Positions 18,604 to 28,275 of a DNA stretch of 64,000 bases are shown here, piece by piece. Numbering within the stretch: the stretch's first letter is position 1; every line of letters starts with the position of its first letter. The notes under the pieces were generated by a model, which saw nothing but the letters and a program-made list of their open reading frames with translations, ran no database searches and was not told the origin of the DNA. Both the position numbers and the translations under genes were made by a program. The stretch is taken from positions 1-64,000 of the forward strand of contig JBGCDP010000110.1 of NCBI GenBank assembly GCA_045105475.1, read 5' to 3'. Source of the stretch: WTJY01 sp045105475 (GTDB lineage Bacteria > Chloroflexota > Anaerolineae > Promineifilales > Promineifilaceae).

Positions 18604-20027
18604 ACGGTCTCCAATAAGGAGTAGACTTCGCTCTGCTCGAATGCGTTTCTAAAATAATCGGCCGACAGCTTTTGACGTGTGGGGCATTCTTTTAAGTAAA
18701 CATGGGCCGCTTTGAGTCTTTCTACATCCAACAGTTTAGCAGCAGCATCCTTAAAGTCGCCGTAAAAAAGTGGGTAGTCTTCCCCTAAATATTCGATGAC
18801 GGCCGGATGGCGGTTCACCAATAACGGCGTTGCACGAGCGATGCACTCAACCACCGTATTGTTGGCACTGGCATCAAATAGCGACAGAAAGACGACATTT
18901 TCAGTCAGCAACCAGTCATATGCATGATTTGAGAGCTGGGTTTGCTTAACCAGGTTCCGGCCTGTTAGCTTGACATCAAAGCGGGACATTTCCAACTCTA
19001 GCAAGCTTTGCAGATAGGTTTCAGCCCCATCAAAGAATTTGGGGACCAAGCGCATTTTTGTATAGCCAAGTGGGTTATCTTCCCAAATCGGTAGCTGATA
19101 AATGGCCGTTTGTTGGCGCAACCACCAACCGATTTGGACCACTCGCTTATCTCGATTTTGCATGAACTTATCAAACTCGAATTGAGAGTTTGGAATTTCT
19201 GTAGGCAAAATCAGAGACGACACCACTTTACCCGTCTCTTTGCGTAACCAATCCGCATGGTATTCAGATAGTGCAAACAGCCCCCGGCAGTAAGGCAGAC
19301 TGCGTTGCATCACCGGCTTGTCTAGTATGGACCGGGGAGATTCGTTCCCGTGGAACCAACTGGGCATATGGGGGGGGTTGTGAAAAAAGCCGCCCCACGG
19401 TTCATGGTAAGGCGTTAAGCCTTTCTCCTCTGAAGTTGCCAAATATTCAAACTCTTGGTCGCGAAACAATTGCAGCAGTTCGTCGGCCGGGCGAATATCG
19501 TCGCGTTTGTGCTGCCAAGAAAATAGATCTTCTAAAAAGCCGTCAAACAATATACCGTCGTGATTGTGCAGTGGTTTAAGCGCGGCCATCCCCATCCCCC
19601 ATCCGCTACGATGAATCGACCAATCACGCGGGTCACGGAATTTCAACTTTCCGGCCGGATTGCTCTTCCAGCTAGATGATCGCTCGGTCGCTGACGGTGG
19701 GTTCACCAATCGTTCTAAGAACCCAACTTCTTTTTGCGTCTCTTGATCCTCCGGCCGCAAATGAATCACGGTCCGTAGATGTTCTAGCGCTTCGGCCGGT
19801 TTATTTTGCTTTAATAGCAACATCGCCAAATATGCATGTGCGATCACATCATCAGAATCTAACTGCAGCACTCCTCTGAAACTTTTAATTGCATTTTCAA
19901 TATCACCACGCTTGTACCAAATTAGGGCCAGCTTAAGCATTGGGTGCGGTGTCTTTTCATTTTCGTCTCTACCTTTATTTTTAACATCAATTTCGGCAGC
20001 AACGGTGGGGACCATCAGGGTTTTCAT
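18600..20027 (-). CDS. TPR protein with C-terminal glycosyltransferase-like domain
   Basis: The 475-residue protein has two or three tetratricopeptide repeats (about residues 28-110, with AIKSFRGVLQLDSDD and ALEHLRTVIHLRPED) joined to a region with the look of a GT-B glycosyltransferase: SEYHADWLR near residue 255 and FDASANNTVVECIARATPLL near residue 410, which matches the donor-binding end of such enzymes. It probably modifies a glycan or protein acceptor held by the TPRs. The start overlaps the stop of the upstream gene by ATGA. Exact family is uncertain. Confidence 0.75.
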   Translation of the reverse strand: MKTLMVPTVAAEIDVKNKGRDENEKTPHPMLKLALIWYKRGDIENAIKSFRGVLQLDSDDVIAHAYLAMLLLKQNKPAEALEHLRTVIHLRPEDQETQKEVGFLERLVNPPSATERSSSWKSNPAGKLKFRDPRDWSIHRSGWGMGMAALKPLHNHDGILFDGFLEDLFSWQHKRDDIRPADELLQLFRDQEFEYLATSEEKGLTPYHEPWGGFFHNPPHMPSWFHGNESPRSILDKPVMQRSLPYCRGLFALSEYHADWLRKETGKVVSSLILPTEIPNSQFEFDKFMQNRDKRVVQIGWWLRQQTAIYQLPIWEDNPLGYTKMRLVPKFFDGAETYLQSLLELEMSRFDVKLTGRNLVKQTQLSNHAYDWLLTENVVFLSLFDASANNTVVECIARATPLLVNRHPAVIEYLGEDYPLFYGDFKDAAAKLLDVERLKAAHVYLKECPTRQKLSADYFRNAFEQSEVYSLLETV

Positions 20028-22264
20028 TTTGCTAAAATCTCCAGCAGCTCAAAAAGAACGGGGTCAGAATGGTTAGCTTTTAGTGATTCCCTGATGTTTA
20101 GTAGTGCGGCCGCTGTGTCACCGGCCCGAAGCTGTTTGCTCGCCAAATCAAGCCCATAAAGGGCGAAACGCTCATGCGCTTTTTGTGATAAAAATTCCGC
20201 TTTATCAGCAGGTAAGTAGGTTTTGGATACGGCTATCGTTTTAAGGCTATCAGCGATCTGTTGGCCGTCGATCATGAGCTGATCGGTTTCGGCCGTCCCG
20301 TCACGCACCGTCGTTGACAAAATGCTTGGGTCAAACCAAACGGGATAACTCGCCGCGATCCGTTTCCACATCTCCCAATCAAAAGCCGATCCTACTTGGT
20401 TATAAAACCCACCCAGTTGCTCGTATGTAGAGCGAGCCACAACCATGGCAGAAAATTGCAGACGACACTCTATAGCAATGCGCTCTAGCCAGTGGCTGAT
20501 GACCCCAGGAGTCTCTCGTTCGGCCCATGAGGTCCACGTGACCTGCCGCTGACCGTTCATAAGATTGTGGCGAGCAAAAGCAGCCCCCACATCCGGCCGT
20601 TGTTCGATCCCGTCCTGCAACGCCTTATAGAAGTTCGGGCCGACGATATCATCATCATGCAAAATGTGAACCCACTCACCGTGAGCCAATTCTATACAGT
20701 GATTAAATATATGCGGATGCCCCAAATTGTTTGGCAGACATTTCACGACAATTCGGTCCCCTGCGATACGTTTAACCAAGCTGGTTAATTCGGCCTGAAA
20801 TGCCTTCGATCTCGCAGATCCATCCATCCCATCATTAACCAGAACAATTTGCATCTCATCCGCAGGATAACTGCTCGCAGCAGATAGCACACTGTTTATA
20901 ACCCGCCCAACAAACTGAAGTCGATCGTAAACGGTAATCATCACCGACCAAAACGGCCGATCATAAACGTGGTCAAGGAGCTTAATTTGAGGGAATTCCG
21001 GTTGGCTAGGCCTTAATCCATCAAGCATAATTCCTAAATCGATTAGTTGTTGGCTACCAGAATATTTCACGCTTTCGGCTGCGTCATATAGAACTAGATC
21101 CCGGTTTTCATCGAATCCGGCCGCATAAGACTTATACTGCTCGCCCCCGCCTGAATGTTCACCGCGCTGAGATTCCTGCTGAGCATAATCGATAAACGAT
21201 GAAAAATATTTGAAATGCAGCACACAAACCTGCTGGTGTGCAATCTGTTCATAAGGAAAGCTGGTCCAATGCTGCCCACCCGCTAAAACGGTATCAGCCT
21301 GATACTTAAGTAGGGGCGTTTTGGTGACGAGATATTCAACATCTGTGCCAAACACCCGTTTACGCAGGCCACCAAAATGAAAGTCTTGGTTTTTAAAAGG
21401 GGAAGCTTTGTCATATAGGTCGTGATAAAAGCGACGATCAAAATAGTAACAGACGTCTAAGAAGTTCTGACCCGGCCGGACAACTGTCTCACTCAATGGT
21501 TTGTCGCTAACCATATCGAGCATAATCCCGCTGGCGGCCCGTTTGCCCTGCAAGTCCAGTTCGGCACACAGCTCAGGTAGACTCTGCTGTTCAGCGCCCG
21601 CGAAGGTAACCAGCTCATCTGCATCTAGCGTCAAACACCAGCGGCCGACACCATATTTTTGCAACAACAGCTCAAACCATGCAGAGCCAAAGTTGGCGGC
21701 ATTGAACGACATATCGCTTTGCCACAGATAAACATCAGGCTGCTCGAGTAATAACTCAAGTGAGCCATCATCTGAGCCATTATCGACAACTAAAAAATGT
21801 TTGATACCCAATTGGCGATAGTAGGTTAAGAACCATGGCAGCCGTAGAACCTCGTTGCGTACGACAAGCAGGCACAACATATCCTCTGTATTTAGTTCTA
21901 TCCCTTTATAATCGATGCGACTCAGCCCGTAAGTACTACAAGCTGCGTTCCAGCCTGCTTTTTCCAACAGCGCTTTAATATGATGCTTGTGCAACTTTGC
22001 CTGATTCGGAAAATGATCCAACCCTATTTCACAGGTAGAAATGACATCTTCCCATCGACGCAGATGAATAAATATCTGCGCTAGATCGATATAGGGTGCT
22101 TCTAAGGTAGGGTCAAGGGCCAGCGCTTTTTGAAAGCGCTGAATTGCTTGAACCAAACGACCTTTACGCAACCATGCATGAGCTAGGCCAATCTCAATTT
22201 GAATGGCTGCAGAAAAGTTTTGGTCGATTTGTTTGTTTTTCAAAATCGGTTCAACCAGAGTCAT
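20024..22264 (-). CDS. TPR - GT92-like - GT2 fusion glycosyltransferase
   Basis: This 746-residue protein has three parts. Residues 20-110 are tetratricopeptide repeats. Residues 120-340 resemble GT92 (DUF23): VVRNEVLRLPWFLTYYRQLG, VVDNGSDDGS and LDADELV, the DxD-type metal site. From about residue 438 a GT2 domain starts (MITVYDRLQFVGR) with VLVNDG and ILHDDDIVGP. Two catalytic domains in one chain suggest consecutive sugar additions. I preferred the ATG at 22264 over one nine codons earlier because it gives the smaller overlap (14 bases) with the sulfotransferase gene. Confidence 0.82.
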   Translation of the reverse strand: MTLVEPILKNKQIDQNFSAAIQIEIGLAHAWLRKGRLVQAIQRFQKALALDPTLEAPYIDLAQIFIHLRRWEDVISTCEIGLDHFPNQAKLHKHHIKALLEKAGWNAACSTYGLSRIDYKGIELNTEDMLCLLVVRNEVLRLPWFLTYYRQLGIKHFLVVDNGSDDGSLELLLEQPDVYLWQSDMSFNAANFGSAWFELLLQKYGVGRWCLTLDADELVTFAGAEQQSLPELCAELDLQGKRAASGIMLDMVSDKPLSETVVRPGQNFLDVCYYFDRRFYHDLYDKASPFKNQDFHFGGLRKRVFGTDVEYLVTKTPLLKYQADTVLAGGQHWTSFPYEQIAHQQVCVLHFKYFSSFIDYAQQESQRGEHSGGGEQYKSYAAGFDENRDLVLYDAAESVKYSGSQQLIDLGIMLDGLRPSQPEFPQIKLLDHVYDRPFWSVMITVYDRLQFVGRVINSVLSAASSYPADEMQIVLVNDGMDGSARSKAFQAELTSLVKRIAGDRIVVKCLPNNLGHPHIFNHCIELAHGEWVHILHDDDIVGPNFYKALQDGIEQRPDVGAAFARHNLMNGQRQVTWTSWAERETPGVISHWLERIAIECRLQFSAMVVARSTYEQLGGFYNQVGSAFDWEMWKRIAASYPVWFDPSILSTTVRDGTAETDQLMIDGQQIADSLKTIAVSKTYLPADKAEFLSQKAHERFALYGLDLASKQLRAGDTAAALLNIRESLKANHSDPVLFELLEILAK

Positions 22265-23951
22265 AATTGGAATGAGGAACAGGTGCAGCATACTCGACTA
22301 ATGAGTCAAAATCTGAGCCTCTCTTCTCTCGATTCTTTGGTAGCGTCATTAATTGATGCTCTTTCAAATAAGTTGCAAGTTCTTGCTCATGAGGTGCAAA
22401 CCAATTGGTCAGATATTTTTCAAGCTTTGGAGACATCGGCCGATAACGGCCGGGATTAACGTTTTCAAATTCTGTTAACTTAAATCGGTCTAACCCTAGA
22501 AACTGTGTCATTCGATCAATCGTTTGTTGTGGATTGGCAAACATCTTTTCACTATTTAAAACCAACATTTGATCGACCGGAAAAACATCTAACCATTGCT
22601 GAAGCTGTGGCAAAATACAGCTGCGGGCCAACAAAGAGTTAACTTGAGAAAAGTCAGTTTCTTTGCTCAACTGTCGATCGCCTAGCTGATCAAGTTCTCC
22701 CTTAACGAAATCGCTCCACACCCCATGTGAATGGCCGCTTCTTTTAAGCATTTGGAAATTAGAAAAAGCACGCTTAACTGGATTTCTGTGGAGCACAATC
22801 AGTTTTAAATTTGGATACTTTTCCTTAAGAGCGGCAGCATGTTTTGCATAGGGTAAATAAGCTGGCGATGCCTCACCTGTAATAGGGCCAACAGTAGATC
22901 GATTTTGCCAAAATTCAGGGTTGTCTGGCCCATAAATCGGTGTATCAGATTTAGAGCTTTGAGATATAGGTGGAAAATGAGACTGGTACCAATCAAAACC
23001 TTGCTCAAAATAATTGTTTAAGAAACGCACTTCCTTTTGAAGGGGAGGTGCGATTTGAGGATGCTTCGAGAGCCAATCAAACAAACTAGAGGTACCGGTT
23101 TTGGAAGGGCCAATAATGATGAAGGCAGGTGGCAAAGAGCTTTGGTCTAGATTAATCAAGTGCTGAAATTGCGGATTGTTTAACTGCAAACGGGTTAATG
23201 AAACTTCTTTGAACAATGAAATAGCTTCATCTGTCTGCAGCAACGCGCTTTTAATCCAACCTAATAGCCATTTCGGATATTGTGCATCAGGGTATTTTTC
23301 AACAAGTTTGTTAACCTTAGAAATATGATGCTGGCTGATTAATCGTGGAAAGATTCCAGAGTTTCGTAGAGGATGATAGGCGGCCGGATTATCAGGCTGT
23401 TGGTCAGCAAATTTTAGATAAAGCTCAATCGCTTCGTCAATAAAATCCTTCCCCCTTCCAGCAACAAGGGTATGTGCTAAATGCAGATGGCTCCATTCAT
23501 GATCGGCCGAAAGCTTAATCACATGCCGAAAACACTTTTCAGCTTCAGCATATTGCGCTAACTTAAAATGGATGAGCCCTAATTCATATGCAGACCAATA
23601 AGCATCTGGCAAATAATAAAGTGACATCTGAAATGCCTGCTTTGCCATGACTTCTGCTCCAACCGCCAGCAATGTAATTCCATAATGATGATAAAAGCTG
23701 GGTGGCGGCGGCTCTTTACATTGCAATGTATCTTGGTAAGCATTCAATGCTTCAGTCCAATTCTTGCGCTCTGCTTGTTTGAGGCCTTTTTTATACGTGG
23801 CAAGTGCATTACGGTTATCTAGTTTGTAAGCAGCATCAATCAAACGATCTGATAGAGCAGACGGGCGTTTAGAGTTCTTAGCAAACCGTATTTTCGCTTG
23901 GGTTTTTTCGAGGGCCAAAAAGGCTCTTGAAAGAATGATTTTCACAGGCAT
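22251..23951 (-). CDS. TPR - sulfotransferase fusion (second of a tandem pair)
   Basis: A 566-residue protein. The N-terminal half (about residues 45-220) contains tetratricopeptide repeats such as ALNAYQDTLQCKE and AEKCFRHVIKLSADHEW. The C-terminal half is a sulfotransferase: the PAPS 5'-phosphosulfate loop is IIIGPSKTGTSSLF near residues 277-290, and LIVLHRNPVKRAFSNFQM near residue 383 is the 3'-phosphate site with Arg and Ser. It should transfer sulfate to a glycan or tyrosine acceptor. It lies four bases after its paralogue, and its stop overlaps the next gene. The TPR/sulfotransferase layout recalls protein-tyrosine sulfotransferases of bacteria. Confidence 0.85.
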   Translation of the reverse strand: MPVKIILSRAFLALEKTQAKIRFAKNSKRPSALSDRLIDAAYKLDNRNALATYKKGLKQAERKNWTEALNAYQDTLQCKEPPPPSFYHHYGITLLAVGAEVMAKQAFQMSLYYLPDAYWSAYELGLIHFKLAQYAEAEKCFRHVIKLSADHEWSHLHLAHTLVAGRGKDFIDEAIELYLKFADQQPDNPAAYHPLRNSGIFPRLISQHHISKVNKLVEKYPDAQYPKWLLGWIKSALLQTDEAISLFKEVSLTRLQLNNPQFQHLINLDQSSLPPAFIIIGPSKTGTSSLFDWLSKHPQIAPPLQKEVRFLNNYFEQGFDWYQSHFPPISQSSKSDTPIYGPDNPEFWQNRSTVGPITGEASPAYLPYAKHAAALKEKYPNLKLIVLHRNPVKRAFSNFQMLKRSGHSHGVWSDFVKGELDQLGDRQLSKETDFSQVNSLLARSCILPQLQQWLDVFPVDQMLVLNSEKMFANPQQTIDRMTQFLGLDRFKLTEFENVNPGRYRPMSPKLEKYLTNWFAPHEQELATYLKEHQLMTLPKNREKRGSDFDSLVEYAAPVPHSNYDSG

Positions 23952-23955
23952 AGTT

Positions 23956-25518
23956 TTACAAGTCTCCGATCACATTAGGCGCATTGGCATTCAAAAACTC
24001 TGTCAGAGCTTTATCATGTGGCTCAAACCATACTTTCAGCCTTGCGAGAGTGTCGGCCGACATTTCATTTTTATAGCTACCTTTGTTTCTATGGGGTAGC
24101 TCAACCTCATCTCCATTCGGGTTAGACAAGGTAGGTAACCCAATAAATGCCAATATCTGATCAACTGTTTCAGCCGGAGCACTAAAAAGTTGATCGCTTT
24201 TTACAAAAAGAAGCTGATCGGCCGGAAAAACCTCAAGCCAAGCTTTTATATAAGGCAGCAAACAACTACTTGATAGATAGTCAAAACCATGGTTCTCTAA
24301 ATCACTTAAAGCTAGGGGTGCAGATGGGAATGAAGCTAAAACATCCTCAACAACTTCTTCCCAGGATCGTACTTCAGCTAGCTGGTTTTTAACCATCCAG
24401 TAATGCGAGTATGCTCTGGCAACTGGATCACGAAGTAAAATGATCAGTTTTATGTTTGGATAAGCTGCTTTTAAACGCTGGGCCAATGCCGGATAGTAAA
24501 GCGTATCAGGTGTCGCATCACCCGTCACAATACCGGAGTTCTCTTCGATTGGTAAAAAATGTGCTTGGTACCATGCTAGATCAAACTGGTGATAATTCCC
24601 CCAGTATCGCACCTCTTTTTCAAGCCCACTCACAACTTGAGGATGACGACAGAGCCAATCATGCAAAGATGAAGTCCCTGCTTTATGTGGTCCTAGAATA
24701 AAATATGTTGGATCAAGCTGCTTGTTGCCAGCTATTTGTGCTGAACTCAGCTGATGATTCTGAACCATCTCTTCCGCTTTAAGCTTCCCGGCTTTTCTAA
24801 AAAAGCCCATCGCTTCATCCGGCTGATCTAAGTAGCTCAAAAACCAACCCATAGAACGGTTTGCACCAAAAGAGTTGGGATTTCGGCTCAAATATTGCTT
24901 AACCTGTTCAAGATTTTCTTCTGTCGCCGAATAAGGCAGGTAAGAGGCGGAAGTTAGAATCTTCCAAGTCCATTCATCCACCGTGCCTGACAAACACTGC
25001 TTTTTAACTTGATTGACTTTTTCGTTTTGCTGAAGCGCATTCTCAGCCATAAAAAAACGATTACGCAAATATTTTTGCTGAGGGGAAAAAGCAAGCCCCA
25101 ATTCAAATATCGCCATAGCTTCTTCATATCGGCCGATCTTAATCAGCATATTGCCCAACTCTAGATAGGACCAATATGCTTTAGGGTCAATTTTCAACGC
25201 ACTGTGAAATGCGGTTTCAGCTTCAGCAAAACGCCTTAACTTCACCAAAGCCAGCCCTAAGTGATGCTCAATATGTTTACAGCGATACCCTTTACTAATC
25301 GCACCTTTATAGGCGCATATCGCATCTTCCCACTTCTCGTCTTCTGCGTGCATCAACCCTAAGCGATGGGCAGCTTCGCCGTTATAAGGGTTTATTTCGG
25401 CCGATCTCCTATTAAGCCAAAGCGAGACTGGCCGTTTATATTTGCTTTCGGGCAAATAACGGCGCCAGCCTTTGTCCGCTAATATCATGCTTTGAGAAAT
25501 CGTTTCAGTAAGTGCCAT
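23956..25518 (-). CDS. TPR - sulfotransferase fusion (first of a tandem pair)
   Basis: The 520-residue protein repeats the architecture of its downstream neighbour: tetratricopeptide repeats at about residues 45-160 (AICAYKGAISKGYRCK, AETAFHSALKIDPKAYW) and a sulfotransferase domain from about residue 268, with the PAPS loop FILGPHKAGTSSLH and the 3'-phosphate motif LIILLRDPVARAYSHYWM. The two share the EKEVRYW/EKEVRFL phrase and end in similar PHDKALTEFL / PHEQELATYL segments, so they are tandem paralogues that have diverged. A 54-base gap precedes it, one of the few spaces in the operon. Confidence 0.85.
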   Translation of the reverse strand: MALTETISQSMILADKGWRRYLPESKYKRPVSLWLNRRSAEINPYNGEAAHRLGLMHAEDEKWEDAICAYKGAISKGYRCKHIEHHLGLALVKLRRFAEAETAFHSALKIDPKAYWSYLELGNMLIKIGRYEEAMAIFELGLAFSPQQKYLRNRFFMAENALQQNEKVNQVKKQCLSGTVDEWTWKILTSASYLPYSATEENLEQVKQYLSRNPNSFGANRSMGWFLSYLDQPDEAMGFFRKAGKLKAEEMVQNHQLSSAQIAGNKQLDPTYFILGPHKAGTSSLHDWLCRHPQVVSGLEKEVRYWGNYHQFDLAWYQAHFLPIEENSGIVTGDATPDTLYYPALAQRLKAAYPNIKLIILLRDPVARAYSHYWMVKNQLAEVRSWEEVVEDVLASFPSAPLALSDLENHGFDYLSSSCLLPYIKAWLEVFPADQLLFVKSDQLFSAPAETVDQILAFIGLPTLSNPNGDEVELPHRNKGSYKNEMSADTLARLKVWFEPHDKALTEFLNANAPNVIGDL

Positions 25519-25572
25519 TGCTTTAGAAGTTAAATAATGCTGAAGCTTATTTAAGTCAAGTCCATCCAGTTT

Positions 25573-26673
25573 TTAACACTGGTCAAGGAATTCTTTGATC
25601 ACACTTGGGATCTTGTCGATCTCAGTCCCCAATTCAATTTTGTAGCAAGGAACCTGACGAGAGAGTCTAACCATCGCTTTAAACGCCGCTTGCCCGTTGC
25701 CAGCGAGCTGAAAAATTGTGGCAGGGGCCAAAGCTTTAAACCCGGCCGAAGCTGGTGCTGGCACAATGCGCGTTTTAGGTTTACCTGTAACTTCCGGCAC
25801 AAACAATGCCTTAATCGGCATGCTGGCCATCATCTTACCAGGGAAATGCTCGTGCAAAAACATCGTTGCTTTTTCTGTTTCGAGTTTGTCTAAGTTTACG
25901 ATTTTGTCTTTGTGCTGGGCAAAACGTTCAAGGTCTTCTTCACCCTTGAGTTTGCTCGAGTTGTACAAACTATAAGCGATCGGAATGGCATCGTTGCCAA
26001 CCACGCAATAATCGTCTCCACATATTTGCAGGTCTGATTCGACACAAGCCAGAGTCGTAGTCGATTTGCCACTCCCCCCTTTACCGGCCAACAGAATGCC
26101 CCCCGCCGGGGTTCCGATTGAAGCTGCATGCAGAAAGAAGCAATCTTGTGCCCCGAGCCACCAGTTAAGCAGTGTCGTCAGTGGATATCCCATCTCATAA
26201 TAAGGGACGTTATCTGCATCTTCGATCCAATAAACGGCCGAATTCGTCTCTAAATCAAGCACGCTCATGATGTCTGGCCCTAAGTGGAAAACAGAGCGAA
26301 TACGATCTCCGTTGTAACCAAGCATTTCACGCCGGTTGTCAAGATGTTCCCACCAGCGATAGCGAAGAAGATCAACGATGCTCTTCACCATTAAAGGCAT
26401 AGGTGCTTGGGTTGATTTTGAGTCAAACAACCGCACCGTAAAGTTGACCTCATCTTGAGGAACTGGCTCAATTTCAAGATGTGCAAGCGCAGGAATGATG
26501 TGTCGGGTGAGAGCTGGGCCAACAAACTGTAGCAAGACAACCCGGTCAGCAATGCGAAAATATTGATCAAGCGTGCTACCCAATTGGGATTTGGCTCGAT
26601 CGAACCCAATGTTTATCGCCTCGTAAAAGGCAAGCTGATCTTGCTCAGCGTAACTCTTCGTAATTAGACTCAT
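25573..26673 (-). CDS. HprK-like P-loop kinase
   Basis: A 366-residue protein whose C-terminal half resembles HPr kinase/phosphorylase: P-loop LLAGKGGSGKSTTTLA near residue 196, followed by the acidic DDYCVV segment. The N-terminal half (about residues 1-160) is not the HprK domain but a separate region. No HPr or PTS gene is nearby, so regulation of carbon catabolism is unlikely. It follows a PqqD gene with an ATGA overlap; HprK-related kinases next to PqqD proteins are known in lasso-peptide clusters and in the HPr-rel-A type of system, where a peptide is phosphorylated. The ATG at 26673 gives the overlap; an earlier in-frame start exists five codons upstream. Confidence 0.75.
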   Translation of the reverse strand: MSLITKSYAEQDQLAFYEAINIGFDRAKSQLGSTLDQYFRIADRVVLLQFVGPALTRHIIPALAHLEIEPVPQDEVNFTVRLFDSKSTQAPMPLMVKSIVDLLRYRWWEHLDNRREMLGYNGDRIRSVFHLGPDIMSVLDLETNSAVYWIEDADNVPYYEMGYPLTTLLNWWLGAQDCFFLHAASIGTPAGGILLAGKGGSGKSTTTLACVESDLQICGDDYCVVGNDAIPIAYSLYNSSKLKGEEDLERFAQHKDKIVNLDKLETEKATMFLHEHFPGKMMASMPIKALFVPEVTGKPKTRIVPAPASAGFKALAPATIFQLAGNGQAAFKAMVRLSRQVPCYKIELGTEIDKIPSVIKEFLDQC

Positions 26674-27098
26674 TCTTGAGCCGGCCAACCTTCATCGGTT
26701 ACTTCATGGATTGGGTCAAGCAACAATAGCTCTTCCATATCGGTATACGTATTGAGCATTGGCTTGGTAAACGGGGTCAACATTCCGGCCGATGGGTAAA
26801 CGTGTGGACCATCAGGCAACTCGATCGAATCGTCAGCCACAATCAGTTCTTCCGTTTTTAGCTGCCCTAAAAACGCTTCGATTTCGGCTTTCATCGTGTC
26901 ATTGTCGTCACTATGGTAAAGCTGCACACGTGAGTACACGGTATCAAAATTATGGCTATCACTAAGCATATCCCAAATAGCGGCTCCACTGGCATCAAGG
27001 CTATAGTAACGACCGCTGTCGAGGTTCACAATAACAACCTCACCGTCGATCATTTCATGAACGACGCCGGGAGCATTAATTCTAAATAGTTCTGTCAT
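26670..27098 (-). CDS. PqqD family protein (RiPP-recognition-like)
   Basis: The 142-residue protein contains the PqqD pattern in its first 90 residues: GEVVIVNLDSGRYYSLDASGAAIWDML, then a three-helix winged bundle. PqqD-like domains bind the leader of a precursor peptide for maturation enzymes. A C-terminal extension of about 45 residues (PDGPHVYPSAGMLTPF and following) is beyond the minimal domain. A strong ribosome binding site (AAGGAG) lies eight bases before the ATG. It is coupled to the HprK-like kinase. No obvious precursor peptide is encoded beside it. Confidence 0.82.
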   Translation of the reverse strand: MTELFRINAPGVVHEMIDGEVVIVNLDSGRYYSLDASGAAIWDMLSDSHNFDTVYSRVQLYHSDDNDTMKAEIEAFLGQLKTEELIVADDSIELPDGPHVYPSAGMLTPFTKPMLNTYTDMEELLLLDPIHEVTDEGWPAQE

Positions 27099-27132
27099 AA
27101 GGTTTCTCCTTAGATTCAGCGATGCAAAGACT

Positions 27133-28275
27133 TCAGCTGCGCTGGGGGCTAGGTAAGTTTTGTTTCGGTTCTACAGGTGGCAAAATCGGAGACGGTGGGT
27201 CCCACCATGCTGCTACAATTTCCACTAGCTTTTTTAAAAGTAGCTTGGGCGTATAGGTTGTATACGTGAGCAACAATGCTTGACTGTAGTTTCGGCCGAA
27301 AATATGGTGACTGGACCATTGAGCCGAAGAGGTGAGTGAGTGAGTCAACAATCGGTCAATAGATCGGTTGATGATTCGACGCCTCACGGTTGAAAGTTTT
27401 AAATCAGACAAGACATGGGAGGGGAAATCACATCCTAATGTTCGCTGAGTCATAATCAAGGCTGTATATAGAATCGTATGTGCTTGCCAGAGCTTCGCTA
27501 TACGGCAAATGTAACTCCAATCTAAATCAGGCTGTGTTTCTATAATCGATGAGATATCACACAATGCTTTTAGACGAAAGAAGCGCTTGCGACAAGCATT
27601 AATAGCGGCCGAAAGAAGTAACTCTTCGGGTGGCAACACATAAACAGGATTATCAAACGCCTCGATTTTTTTAGCCCTTTCCCACAAATAAGCACCATCA
27701 ATTTTAAGAATGCCGTTCATCGTCATGTCATGATGGCTCCAAAAATCAAACTCAATATGTTGCTGAAATTTATTGCGATAGGTGTTGATTTTATCGATAT
27801 CATGGGCGATCTGAGCATGTGGGCTAGCTTTAAAGCTCTCTTCAGATGCTTCTTTTATCACCATATCAACGTCACCAGAAATCATGTACCAAGGTTTGTC
27901 ATAAACCAGCAGATTCAGCACCGTCCCTTTAACTAACATCACATCGATGCTGGCTTCAGTAAACTTATGCAATACTGTTTTTAAAGTGCTGTGGGTCCCC
28001 TTTTTGAGCATGACATTATGGATTTGGGCTGTTTTAAACTGCTTGCGAACTGAATCAGTCAACCCAATCTGCTCAGGGTTTAGCTGAGCCAAGCTATGAT
28101 AGACAAGGGGTGAAACATGATGCAATTCGGCCGCGTCAAAAACGATTTGCCAGTTGATCAGCTGTTTTTGACTTAGCTCGATTACCTGTTGCTGATAAAC
28201 GGCCGTAAATCTCGGCCGAGTGCAAAGGCACAGTACCTGGTCTTCCAGATGCATCACTTCAACATTGTGTATCAT
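27133..28275 (-). CDS. NTP_transf_5 nucleotidyltransferase family protein
   Basis: The 380-residue product fits PF14907, uncharacterised nucleotidyltransferases. The conserved core is LVKGTVLNLLVYDKPWYMISGDVDMVI at about residues 118-145 (cut here to its key parts: Lys121, and GDVD with the two metal-binding aspartates), so the active site appears intact. The N-terminal part has a helical domain and HVSPLVYHSLAQL. Homologues occur beside HprK-like kinases and PqqD proteins in peptide clusters; the transferred group is unknown. Start overlaps the GT2 stop as ATGA. A second, degenerate member closes the operon. Confidence 0.78.
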   Translation of the reverse strand: MIHNVEVMHLEDQVLCLCTRPRFTAVYQQQVIELSQKQLINWQIVFDAAELHHVSPLVYHSLAQLNPEQIGLTDSVRKQFKTAQIHNVMLKKGTHSTLKTVLHKFTEASIDVMLVKGTVLNLLVYDKPWYMISGDVDMVIKEASEESFKASPHAQIAHDIDKINTYRNKFQQHIEFDFWSHHDMTMNGILKIDGAYLWERAKKIEAFDNPVYVLPPEELLLSAAINACRKRFFRLKALCDISSIIETQPDLDWSYICRIAKLWQAHTILYTALIMTQRTLGCDFPSHVLSDLKLSTVRRRIINRSIDRLLTHSLTSSAQWSSHHIFGRNYSQALLLTYTTYTPKLLLKKLVEIVAAWWDPPSPILPPVEPKQNLPSPQRS

